Source of the DNA: Actinokineospora enzanensis DSM 44649
GTDB lineage: Bacteria > Actinomycetota > Actinomycetes > Mycobacteriales > Pseudonocardiaceae
Assembly (NCBI RefSeq): GCF_000374445.1
Contig: NZ_KB894437.1
Location: 1 to 64,000 of the forward strand
Reading direction: 5' to 3'
DNA length: 64,000 nt
Part shown: positions 44,081 to 51,625 of the stretch, in pieces
How the letters are laid out: every line of letters starts with the position of its first letter
Numbering within the stretch: the first letter of the stretch is position 1
Translations under genes and position numbers: made by a program
The notes under the pieces: generated by a model
Told to the model about the DNA's origin: nothing
Seen by the model: only the letters and a program-made list of their open reading frames with translations
Databases searched by the model: none

Positions 44081-44284
44081 GAGTGGGCGCATGGTCACTA
44101 GTGGTGCGACCCAGAACGTCGACCATGTCTCGACCCGCCCACGACGCGCCTGACGGCACCGCCGGAAACGACCAAGTACATCCAGTACGAGGCCGTCCCG
44201 GCGGCACCGCCAGCCACGCCGTGGACCCGCCGATACACGGCCGACGTTCTGAGTCGCACCACTAGAGTGGGCGCATGGTCACTA
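44081..44284. repeat. Perfect 20 bp direct repeats flanking element copy 3
   Basis: GAGTGGGCGCATGGTCACTA occurs at 44081-44100 and 44265-44284, immediately either side of the inserted element, and differs in the bases just beyond. This is best read as a target-site duplication of unusual length. The right copy contains the ribosome-binding-like GAGTGGG and the ATG and first codons of the methyltransferase gene. Confidence 0.8.
44098..44265. mobile_element. Palindromic MITE-like element, copy 3
   Basis: This 168 bp copy matches copies 1 and 2 except for a few changes, including one base in the right terminal repeat (GAGTCGC for GGGTCGC). It interrupts the 5' end of a methyltransferase gene and is flanked by 20 bp direct repeats. 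The 299 bp gap before the methyltransferase otherwise holds no gene. Confidence 0.88.
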
Positions 44285-45072
44285 CGTCGGAACCGCACCA
44301 GCACCGCCGCCTGGCCGAGTCGTTCGGCGTCGATCCCGCGCGCTACGACCGGACCCGCGCGGCCTACCCCCAGGCAGTGATCGACCGCATCGTGTCCACC
44401 GCCCCCGGCCCGGACTTCCTGGACGTCGGCTGCGGCACCGGCATCGAGGCCCGCCAGTTCACCGCCGCGGGCCGCGTCGTACTCGGCGTCGAGCCCGACC
44501 CCCGGATGGCCGAGTTCGCCCGGGGGACCGGCGTCGAGGTCGAGGTCGGGACCTTCGAGACCTGGGAGCCCGCAGGCCGCGCCTTCGACGCGGTCGTGTG
44601 CGGCACCGCCTGGCACTGGATCGACCCCGTCGCGGGCGCAGCCAAGGCCGCCCGGGTCCTGCGCCCCGGCGGCGTGCTGGCCCCGTTCGGCCACGTCTAC
44701 GAGCTGCCGCCCGCCGTGGCCGCCGCTCTGGCCGCGGCCTACGACCGGGCGGTCCCCGACTCGCCGATGCGGTTCGCCCCCGGCTCCGGCACCTCGATCC
44801 TCGACGCCTACCAGGGGCTTTACCGCAAGGCCGCGGACGGTATCCGCGCGGCGGGCGGCTTCGCCGAACCGACCCTTTGGCGCCACGACTGGGCCCGCGC
44901 CTACACCCGCGACGAGCTGCTGGACCTGGTGCCCACCTCCGGCGGCCTCACCACCCTGCCGCCGGACAAGCTCGCCGAGGTGCTGACCGCAGTGGCCGCG
45001 GCGATCGACGAGCTGGGCGGGGTGATCACCCTGCCCTACGCGACCTGGGGCCTCACCGCCGTCAGGGAATGA
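44275..45072 (+). CDS. Class I SAM-dependent methyltransferase
   Basis: This 265-residue protein has a classic SAM motif I (FLDVGCGTGIEARQF), motif II acid in VLGVEPDPRM and AFDAVVCGTAWHWID as post-motif region, a type often acting on small molecules or in ubiquinone-like methylation. The start is supplied by the right copy of the duplicated 20 bp, so translation survives the insertion; the left copy would open only a 20-codon frame ending inside the element. The original promoter is now at least 184 bp upstream of the start. Confidence 0.88.
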   Translation: MVTTSEPHQHRRLAESFGVDPARYDRTRAAYPQAVIDRIVSTAPGPDFLDVGCGTGIEARQFTAAGRVVLGVEPDPRMAEFARGTGVEVEVGTFETWEPAGRAFDAVVCGTAWHWIDPVAGAAKAARVLRPGGVLAPFGHVYELPPAVAAALAAAYDRAVPDSPMRFAPGSGTSILDAYQGLYRKAADGIRAAGGFAEPTLWRHDWARAYTRDELLDLVPTSGGLTTLPPDKLAEVLTAVAAAIDELGGVITLPYATWGLTAVRE

Positions 45073-45073
45073 C

Positions 45074-45523
45074 TCACGGCTGCGGCAGCTGGCCACCGAG
45101 CCACACGATGTGGTACCGCTGCTCCCGGAACCGCCACCCGTCGGCCGTGCGCACGACCTCGCCCTCGTAGTACCCGCCGGACACGAACGGCACGTCGAAC
45201 GGCGTCCCGCCCAGCGGCAGGTGCGTCTGGATCGCGTTCCATCGGACGTTGGCCCGATCCCCGTCCACGTCGACGAGGTAGTTGCTCCCGGCGTGCTGGG
45301 TCGCCCCGAACCGGCTCATCCCGTCGGCCAGCGCCGCGACAATCTCGGACAGACCTCGGTGTTCTCCGATGGGAAAGGCGACGTGGGCGTCCTCGGTGAA
45401 GACCGTGCGCCCCCAGGCCAGGTCCAGTCCGCGCTCGTCGAGGGCCCGGAAGAAGCGGTCGATGAGCGTGGTGATCTCGACCCGGTCGGTCAATGCCCGG
45501 AGCTGATCGGTGGAAGTCGTCAT
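45074..45523 (-). CDS. SnoaL/NTF2-like protein
   Basis: A protein of 149 residues with an NTF2-like fold: RVEITTLIDRFFRALDERGLD, then WGRTVFTEDAHVAFPIGEHRG and a C-terminal RTADGWRFREQRYHIVW. The pattern is that of ring-hydroxylating-dioxygenase-beta-like SnoaL_4 proteins. It starts at an ATG whose ribosome-binding site is weak; an ATG five codons upstream is possible. It is convergent with the methyltransferase. The 252 bp upstream of it, before serS ends, hold no clear gene. Confidence 0.78.
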   Translation of the reverse strand: MTTSTDQLRALTDRVEITTLIDRFFRALDERGLDLAWGRTVFTEDAHVAFPIGEHRGLSEIVAALADGMSRFGATQHAGSNYLVDVDGDRANVRWNAIQTHLPLGGTPFDVPFVSGGYYEGEVVRTADGWRFREQRYHIVWLGGQLPQP

Positions 45524-45775
45524 ATCGCCATGGTGCAATCTCGACCATGGTGGAGGTCAACGAGTCCTGATCAACCCGGTGACATGAGTGGATCCGTTGA
45601 GCTGTCCGAAATGGACGACGCGGCGCGCGGGAGCCCGGCGCAGACCGAGACTGCTCAGCGCCGGATCGAGGGCCTCTCGCTCGGGCGGGCGTGCGGCGGC
45701 CGCGTCGGGACGGCCACGACCGCGACGGTGGAACCGCGCGGCCGTGGCCGGACTGGCTTTCCGGCGCCCAGGTCC

Positions 45776-46999
45776 TCAGGCGCCCAGGGTTTCGCGGCCG
45801 CCGAGGTACGGGCGGAGCGCCTCCGGGACGTGGATCGAACCGTCCGGGCGGACGTGGTTCTCCAGCATGGCCAGCGCCGCCCGGTCGGTGATGCCGGTGG
45901 ACGAGATGGTGTGCGGGTGCACCATCTTGCCGTCGCGCCGGAACCGGATCTTGAAGCGGCGGGCCTGGTAGTCGATCAGGTTGCTGTTCGAGTGCGTCTC
46001 GCGGTAGTCGCCGAAGGACGGGAACCAGGTCTCGGTGTCGTACTTCTTGTACGCGGGCGCGCCCAGGTCGCCCATGCACACCCGCACCACCCGGTGCGGC
46101 AGTTCGAGGCCGGTGAGGATGTCCTCCACATTGCGCTGACACTCGTCGAGCCAGTGCTCCGAGTCCTCCGGCTTGCAGATCACGATCTGCTCGACCTTGT
46201 GGAACTGGTGCACCCGGTAGCCACCCCGATTGTGCCGACCGGCACTGCCCGCCTCGGTGCGGAAGCACGGGCTGAACGAGGTCAGCTGGATCGGCAGCTC
46301 GTCCAGGTCGATGACCATGTCGCCGTAGTAGCCGATCAGCGTCTGCTCCGAGGTGCCGATCAGCGACAGGTCGGTGTTCTGCACCCGGTACAGCTCTTCC
46401 TCGAAGAACGGCAGGTAGCCGGTGCCGAAGAAGGTGCGGTCACGGGCCATCAACGGCGTCAGCATGGGCACGAAGCCGCGCTTGCCGAGCAGGTCCTGGG
46501 TGTAGGAGAAGATCGCCCAGGCCAGCCGGGCACCGTCGCCGCGCCAGTAGTAGAAGCCCGAGCCCGCGACCTCCGCGCCGCGAACCATGTCGAAGATCCG
46601 CAACCGCTCGCCGATCTTGTCGTGCGCCCGCTCCTCGTCGACGGGAGTCTGCTCGCCCGCCCGCCGCAGCTCGACGTTGCCGCCGTCGTCATCACCCAGC
46701 GGGGTGTCCTCGGCAACCAGATTGGGCACCCGCACCCACAGCGCGTCACGCTCCTGTTCGAGCGCGCGCGCCTGCTCGGTGGTCTCCTTAAGCTCTTCCT
46801 TGACCGCGACCGCCACATCCCGAGGCGTGTCCTTGCCGAACTGCTTCTGCTGGTGCCGCAGCCCCTCCGCGTGCGTGGTCAACCGCCGCAACTCGGAGTC
46901 CACCCAGATCAACCGCTCGACGTCGAGGTCAGATCCCCTGGCCTGGCAGGTCTGCCTGACCAGGTCGGGATTCGTCCGCACAAGCGCGATGTCGATCAT
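45776..46999 (-). CDS. serS: Divergent seryl-tRNA synthetase
   Basis: This 407-residue class II synthetase has an N-terminal helical tRNA-binding arm (~27-110), motif 2 with Arg247 (FRTEAGSAGRHNRGGYRVHQFHKVEQ is split by no gap) and a motif 3 arginine at 373. It charges tRNA-Ser. Two regions depart from the usual form: ETHSNSNLIDYQARR replaces EISSCSN-type sequence, and TGITDRAALA replaces the GLAVGR motif 3 core. Such a copy beside a biosynthetic locus may be a resistant duplicate or a supplier of seryl-tRNA for biosynthesis; it could also be the only copy. The start has GGAAGG upstream. Confidence 0.85.
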   Translation of the reverse strand: MIDIALVRTNPDLVRQTCQARGSDLDVERLIWVDSELRRLTTHAEGLRHQQKQFGKDTPRDVAVAVKEELKETTEQARALEQERDALWVRVPNLVAEDTPLGDDDGGNVELRRAGEQTPVDEERAHDKIGERLRIFDMVRGAEVAGSGFYYWRGDGARLAWAIFSYTQDLLGKRGFVPMLTPLMARDRTFFGTGYLPFFEEELYRVQNTDLSLIGTSEQTLIGYYGDMVIDLDELPIQLTSFSPCFRTEAGSAGRHNRGGYRVHQFHKVEQIVICKPEDSEHWLDECQRNVEDILTGLELPHRVVRVCMGDLGAPAYKKYDTETWFPSFGDYRETHSNSNLIDYQARRFKIRFRRDGKMVHPHTISSTGITDRAALAMLENHVRPDGSIHVPEALRPYLGGRETLGA

Positions 47000-47321
47000 C
47001 GTTGGCCTTCCGGGTAACGTGCGTAGGCCAATGATCCTATCGGTAGCCCCGGCCACCTCGCGGTCGGGACCGAGCCGCCCCGGCCGGTCGAATGCCGTGG
47101 TCCACCCGTCCGAGTATGCCCCGAGCGGCTCGCGGCCGCCCCTGTGTGCTGTGCCTGCCGTCACACCGTTTCGGCTGGCCGGACACCGGCTCCCGACGGC
47201 GGCCGGTGTCCATCGTGGTGCGTGCGCCTTTCGGTGACCCCTACCGGCAGCCGGAAGCGGCCGCCGAAGTCCACTTGGAACTCACCGTCGAGCTGGTCCC
47301 CACCGGCGCGTCGGGCAGGCC
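47000..47321 (+). other. Gap with coding-like sequence of unknown status
   Basis: On the plus strand the frame through about 47092-47340 has strong G/C at third codon positions and a protein-like stretch (VSIVVRAPFGDPYRQ, then HLELTVELVPTGASG), but has no good start and runs into the 3' end of the carrier-protein gene. It may be a gene remnant. No T-box leader is visible upstream of serS. Confidence 0.3.
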
Positions 47322-47573
47322 TCAGCATCGTCGGGCGGTGCCGATGCCGTTCCAGAGCGACTGCGGGGTGGCCAGCAGGTCGTGGCCGAGCATGTCGTCC
47401 GGGAAGCTCACTCGGTAGCGGTCCTCCAGGGCGAACAGCACCTGGATCGACTTGAGCGAATCCATCCCCAGGGTCGCGAGGTCCGCGTCCGGGCGCAGCG
47501 GCTGGTCCGCGGGCAGGCCGGTGAGCGCGGTGCGCAGGATGCGGTCGAAGTCGGCGTCCCAGTCGTGCGGCAC
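47322..47573 (-). CDS. Free-standing acyl/aminoacyl carrier protein
   Basis: This 83-residue protein has a carrier-protein fold with the phosphopantetheine serine Ser39 in LGMDSLKSIQVLFALED. It is the third gene of an operon with an AMP-dependent ligase and a decarboxylase/dehydrogenase fusion. I infer that it carries the amino acid loaded by the ligase while the fusion acts on it. The GTG start has AAAGGGA upstream. Confidence 0.88.
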   Translation of the reverse strand: MPHDWDADFDRILRTALTGLPADQPLRPDADLATLGMDSLKSIQVLFALEDRYRVSFPDDMLGHDLLATPQSLWNGIGTARRC

Positions 47574-47599
47574 GGTCGGTTCCCTTTCGTCGGATCGGC

Positions 47600-49957
47600 T
47601 CAGGCGAGGGTGATGGCGCGGTCGGCGAGGGTCAGTACCCCGTTGGCGCGCAGGAGCCAGTCGTTCGAGCAGTTCATCGCGGCCGACCGGAGGTCGCGCA
47701 GGTTGCGTTCGAGCGGCAGGGACGAGCCCCGCTGGTAGCCCTGACCGAGCCCGGCCAGCTGGACGCACCGGTCGACCGCCCGGTAGGTGAGCTCCGCGGC
47801 CGTCACCTTGAGGCAGGTCAGGTGTGCCTGCAGGGCGCCGCCCGCCGGGTCGTCGCCACGGGCGCGGCACAGCTCCACCTCGTCGACCACGCGGCTGAGG
47901 TAGCCGCTCACCAGTTCCAGGTCGTGCCGGATGACGGCCACCCGCTCGTGGACCAGGTGCGACGACAGGTCCGCGCCCGCGGGACGCCCGGGGGAGCGGA
48001 ACAGGCCGACGACGTCGCGAAGCGCTTGGTGCGCGGTGCCCAGCCAGCACGCGGCCCACCCGATCATGCCGATCGGCGTGAACGAGGCCACCGCCACGTC
48101 CCGGAACCGGCCCGGGACGCCCACCACCTGGTCCGCCGGGACCCGGGCGGTCAGCCGCAACGGCGCGCTGGCGGTCGCCCGCATGCCCAGTGGGTCCCAG
48201 CCGCCGGTCGCGGCCACGGTGGCCTGGGCGCGTGCGATATACACCAACGAGACGGAGGTCTCCGGGGCGTCGTCCGCCGACCGCATGGTCACCAGGTAGC
48301 CGTCGGCGTGCGCGCCGCCGGTCACCACGGGCGCGTCCCGCTCGACGACCAGCTCCTCGCCGTTGCGGCGCAGCGGGGCGTGCGCGGTGAACAGGTCCCC
48401 GCCGGTCGAGCGCTCCGAGGTGATCGAGGCCAGGTACACCTCGCCCGCCGCGACGCGCGGGAGCACGCGGTCGCGCAGGGCCGCCGAACCGAACCGCACC
48501 AACGCGTCCACCTGCTGGCAGTGCATGGCGAACGCCATGGCGGTGGATGTGCACGCACCGGCCAGGACGCGCACGACGTCCGCCAGCCGGGCAGGTCCGA
48601 GGCCGAGGCCGCCGTACGCGCGCGGCACGAGTAGACCCATGAGCCCGCCGCTTCTCAGCGCCGCGAGGCTCTCCAGCGGGAACTCGGCCTTCTCGTCCGT
48701 CGGGCCCGCGCAGGCGCGCAGCACCGGGACGACCTTCTCGGCGGCGGCGACCGGGTCCGGGGACCGCACGACGTGCCGGGTCATCTCCTGCCGGGTGGCC
48801 GAGACGACCGTGTCGCCGCGGACCACGATCTCCGCGGGCAGTGCCCGCCCGAGAAACCCGACCAGGCTCGCGGACAGACCGTAGGCGCCGGTGTTCGGCA
48901 CCGCCAGCACGTCGCCGGGCGCGGGCAGGGGCATGCGGACATCGCGGGCGAGCACGTCGGCGGGTGTGCACAGTGGACCTATCAGGGTCACCTGGGCCTC
49001 CGGGCCACCGCCGGTCACCACCTCGGCCCGGATCCGCGGCGGCAGCATCCGCCGCAGGCCGGTGAGACCGCCGAGGTGGTTGATCCCCGAGTCCAGCACC
49101 ACATGCGTGCCCGCGCGCGCCTCCCGCACATCGAGCACGGTGGTCACCAGGGTGCCGCACGAACCGACCAGGTAGCGGCCGGACTCGAAGGCCAGCCGCG
49201 TCCTGGCCGGGAGGGCGAACGCGGCGATGGCGGCGGCGAGACCCGGGTACGCGGGCCGTGCTCCCGGCGTGGCGTACGGGGTCGCGAACCCGCCGCCGAG
49301 GTCGAGCAGGTCCAGGGGCAGGCCGTGGTCGGCGTGCAGTCGCGCGGCGGTCGTGAGGTTGGCGCGGAACTCCGTGATCAGGGCTTCCTCGCCGCGCGCG
49401 TTGCTGGCGGTGAACAGGTGCAGGCCGACCAGCGTGACATCGGGCTCGGCGAGCGCGGCGGGCGCCCATTCGTCCGCTCGGTCCGCGTCGAGGCCGAACG
49501 CGGCGGCGCCCCCCATGCGGATGCCCGCGTCCCCGTCGGAGGTACCCGGGTCGATCCGCAGCAGGCAACGCGGAACCACGTGCGCGGCGCGGCCCGCCTC
49601 GGCGACGCGGCGCAGCTCGACGAGCGACTCGGCGGAGAACAGGACCACTCCCGCGGCGAGCGCGTCGGCGATCTCCGCCGCCGTCTTGCCCGGACCGGTG
49701 AACAGGCATGCTTCCGGCGTGAACCCGGCGGCCAGCGCCGCGGCGAGCTCGCCACCGGAGCTGATCTCGGCCCGGCAGCCCAGGCGGGCGAGTTCCGTCA
49801 GCACAGCGGGGTTGGCGTTGGCTTTCAGCGAGTAGAACAACAGCGCGGACCCCGGCAGGTGCTCGCGCAGGTCGGTGACGGCGTCGGTGACCTCGGCCAG
49901 GTCGTAGACGTAGAGCGGGCTCCCGTGCTCGGTGACCGCCGCGGCGAGTCCGGTCAC
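47600..49957 (-). CDS. Fused fold-type III PLP decarboxylase and acyl-CoA dehydrogenase
   Basis: This single 785-residue frame joins two enzymes. Residues 1-390 are an alanine-racemase-fold PLP decarboxylase: Lys45 in YSLKANANP, ESGRYLVGSCG, catalytic Cys330 in GPLCTPADVL and NTGAYGLSAS. Residues ~395-785 are a flavin acyl-CoA dehydrogenase: GLLVPRAYGGLGLG, TSERSTGGDLF and a C-terminal GQGYQRGSSLPLERNLRDLR. No stop separates them; Met392 has AGGAG directly adjacent, too close for efficient initiation. Relatives decarboxylate carrier-bound amino acids (BtrK, VinO) and desaturate carrier-bound amino acids (PltE, RedW). The GTG start overlaps the ligase stop. Confidence 0.9.
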   Translation of the reverse strand: MTGLAAAVTEHGSPLYVYDLAEVTDAVTDLREHLPGSALLFYSLKANANPAVLTELARLGCRAEISSGGELAAALAAGFTPEACLFTGPGKTAAEIADALAAGVVLFSAESLVELRRVAEAGRAAHVVPRCLLRIDPGTSDGDAGIRMGGAAAFGLDADRADEWAPAALAEPDVTLVGLHLFTASNARGEEALITEFRANLTTAARLHADHGLPLDLLDLGGGFATPYATPGARPAYPGLAAAIAAFALPARTRLAFESGRYLVGSCGTLVTTVLDVREARAGTHVVLDSGINHLGGLTGLRRMLPPRIRAEVVTGGGPEAQVTLIGPLCTPADVLARDVRMPLPAPGDVLAVPNTGAYGLSASLVGFLGRALPAEIVVRGDTVVSATRQEMTRHVVRSPDPVAAAEKVVPVLRACAGPTDEKAEFPLESLAALRSGGLMGLLVPRAYGGLGLGPARLADVVRVLAGACTSTAMAFAMHCQQVDALVRFGSAALRDRVLPRVAAGEVYLASITSERSTGGDLFTAHAPLRRNGEELVVERDAPVVTGGAHADGYLVTMRSADDAPETSVSLVYIARAQATVAATGGWDPLGMRATASAPLRLTARVPADQVVGVPGRFRDVAVASFTPIGMIGWAACWLGTAHQALRDVVGLFRSPGRPAGADLSSHLVHERVAVIRHDLELVSGYLSRVVDEVELCRARGDDPAGGALQAHLTCLKVTAAELTYRAVDRCVQLAGLGQGYQRGSSLPLERNLRDLRSAAMNCSNDWLLRANGVLTLADRAITLA

Positions 49958-51438
49958 GGTGCCACCGAGGCCGTCACGGCGGCCCGGTCGACCTTGCCGG
50001 TGGCCGTCTGCGGGAACGCCGCCATGACCACGACGACGTCCGGTCTGCGGTCCGGATCGAGCAGCCTAGCCAGGCCGGACATGACCTCCTCCGGCCGCAC
50101 CGCCCCGGCGACCACCAGGACCAGCCGGTCGTCCTCGGTTGGCGGGACCGCGATCGCCGCGCGCACGCCCGGGAGCTCCTCGGCCGCCGCCTCGATCTCG
50201 GCGATGCTCATTCGCGTCCCCTTGTGCTTGAAGATCCCGTCGCGCCTGCCGGTGAAGTGCAAGGTCCCGTCCGCGTCGGCAAACCCGTAGTCGCCGGTGC
50301 GTAACGACCGTGCGCCCGAGGCGTCCACGGTGAACCGTTCGGCCGTGGCTCCGGCGTCGCCGAAGTAGCCCGCCATGACGTGCGGGCCGGATACCACGAT
50401 CTGCCCGATCACTCCCGGCGGCAGCGGTTCGCCCGCGTCGTCGACGATCCGGACCCGGGTGCCGGGCAGCGGTCTGCCGACCGACCCCGGACGGGCCAGG
50501 TCTTCGTCGGGATCGGCGATGCTGACGCGCTTGCACTCGGTCAACCCGTACATGGCGACGACGGCTGCCCGCGGGAACGCGGTCCGCAGCCGCCGGGCCG
50601 TGCGCGGGACCAGTGCCGCGCCGGTGTTGGTGATCAGACGCACCACGGTGTCGGCAGGTCTGCGCTCGGCGATCTCGGCGATCAGGCCCGCGAGTGTGGG
50701 GACGACGGGGAGGACGGTGGCCCGGCTGGTGGCGATCTCGCGCAGGAGGGCGGCCGGGGTGGCGGTCGACAGCCACACCGCCGCGCCTGCGGCGCAGCCG
50801 AGCAGCAGTTGGTAGAGGCCGTAGTCGAACGAAAGCGGGAGTCGGACGAAGATCCGGTCCCCGGGTCGGTACCGCAGACGGTCGCCGATGGCCGTTGTGG
50901 CGAACAGGACACCGGCATGCGGGCAGAGCACGCCCTTGGGCGCCGATGTGCTTCCGGACGTGTACAGGAGCAGGGCATCGCCGTTCCGGTCGGCGCCTGC
51001 TGCTGAATTGACCGGATCGGTCGCCGTCGCCACCAGCAGATCCCGTTCGGACAGTGACGGAGCCGGAACCGGGGACTCGGCTGTGATCACGAGGGCCGGG
51101 CGGGCGTCGGCGAGGATCACGCGTAGTCGCTCGGGGGGAAGGGACGGGCTCAGCGGGACGAACACGGCTCCTGCCCGTGAACAGGCATAGAGCAGCATGG
51201 CAGTGGTGACACTGTTCGGTAGCGTCGCGGCGACCCGGTCCCCCGGCATGATTCCGTTATCACTCAACAACTCCGCGCATCGGAGGCTACGCAGGCGCAG
51301 CTCCGCATACGTCCACTTCTCCTTGGCGTCGCATACGGCCGACGACGACGGCCATCTCGCCGCCGCGGTGTCCAGTAGCTCATGCACGAAGCGCGGAGTG
51401 GTCACCGCGGGCGCGGTGGAGATGGTCGATTTTGCCAT
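49954..51438 (-). CDS. AMP-dependent acyl/aminoacyl ligase
   Basis: This 494-residue ANL enzyme has the P-loop LLLYTSGSTSAPKGVL, an A5-type MYGLTECKRVS, A7 RTGDYGF and a C-terminal lysine in QTATGKVDR. It resembles the ligases that pair with a PLP decarboxylase and an acyl carrier protein in exosortase-associated and macrolactam starter pathways. Here it starts an operon with exactly those two partners. It most likely adenylates an amino acid and loads the carrier at 47322. It is divergent from the A-domain gene at 51626. Confidence 0.9.
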   Translation of the reverse strand: MAKSTISTAPAVTTPRFVHELLDTAAARWPSSSAVCDAKEKWTYAELRLRSLRCAELLSDNGIMPGDRVAATLPNSVTTAMLLYACSRAGAVFVPLSPSLPPERLRVILADARPALVITAESPVPAPSLSERDLLVATATDPVNSAAGADRNGDALLLYTSGSTSAPKGVLCPHAGVLFATTAIGDRLRYRPGDRIFVRLPLSFDYGLYQLLLGCAAGAAVWLSTATPAALLREIATSRATVLPVVPTLAGLIAEIAERRPADTVVRLITNTGAALVPRTARRLRTAFPRAAVVAMYGLTECKRVSIADPDEDLARPGSVGRPLPGTRVRIVDDAGEPLPPGVIGQIVVSGPHVMAGYFGDAGATAERFTVDASGARSLRTGDYGFADADGTLHFTGRRDGIFKHKGTRMSIAEIEAAAEELPGVRAAIAVPPTEDDRLVLVVAGAVRPEEVMSGLARLLDPDRRPDVVVVMAAFPQTATGKVDRAAVTASVAP

Positions 51439-51518
51439 GGTCGCGTCCCCACTCTGAACCCTGGCCGCAGCCTAGCCAACCGACCACTCGTCCGGCTGTC
51501 ACCAGAATCGGTTACAGG

Positions 51519-51553
51519 CCAAGGTCATCCATAGTCGGCCCGGATGTCCTTGG
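51519..51553. promoter_or_regulatory. Inverted repeat in the divergent biosynthetic promoter
   Basis: CCAAGGTCATCC at 51519-51530 pairs with GGATGTCCTTGG at 51542-51553 (11 of 12 positions) across an 11-nt spacer. It lies in the 187 bp between the two divergent ligase operons and could be the operator that controls both. No regulator gene lies inside the locus in this window. Confidence 0.5.
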
Positions 51554-51625
51554 ACCAAGTAGGTTCGACGCGGGGACCGGGTACGCGGTCTTCGAGCGGT
51601 ATCCGTTTCTGCGAGGTCGGCCATC

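Noticed and set aside
47000-47100. T-box leader upstream of serS
   Set aside because: No specifier loop, T-box consensus or terminator/antiterminator pair could be found.
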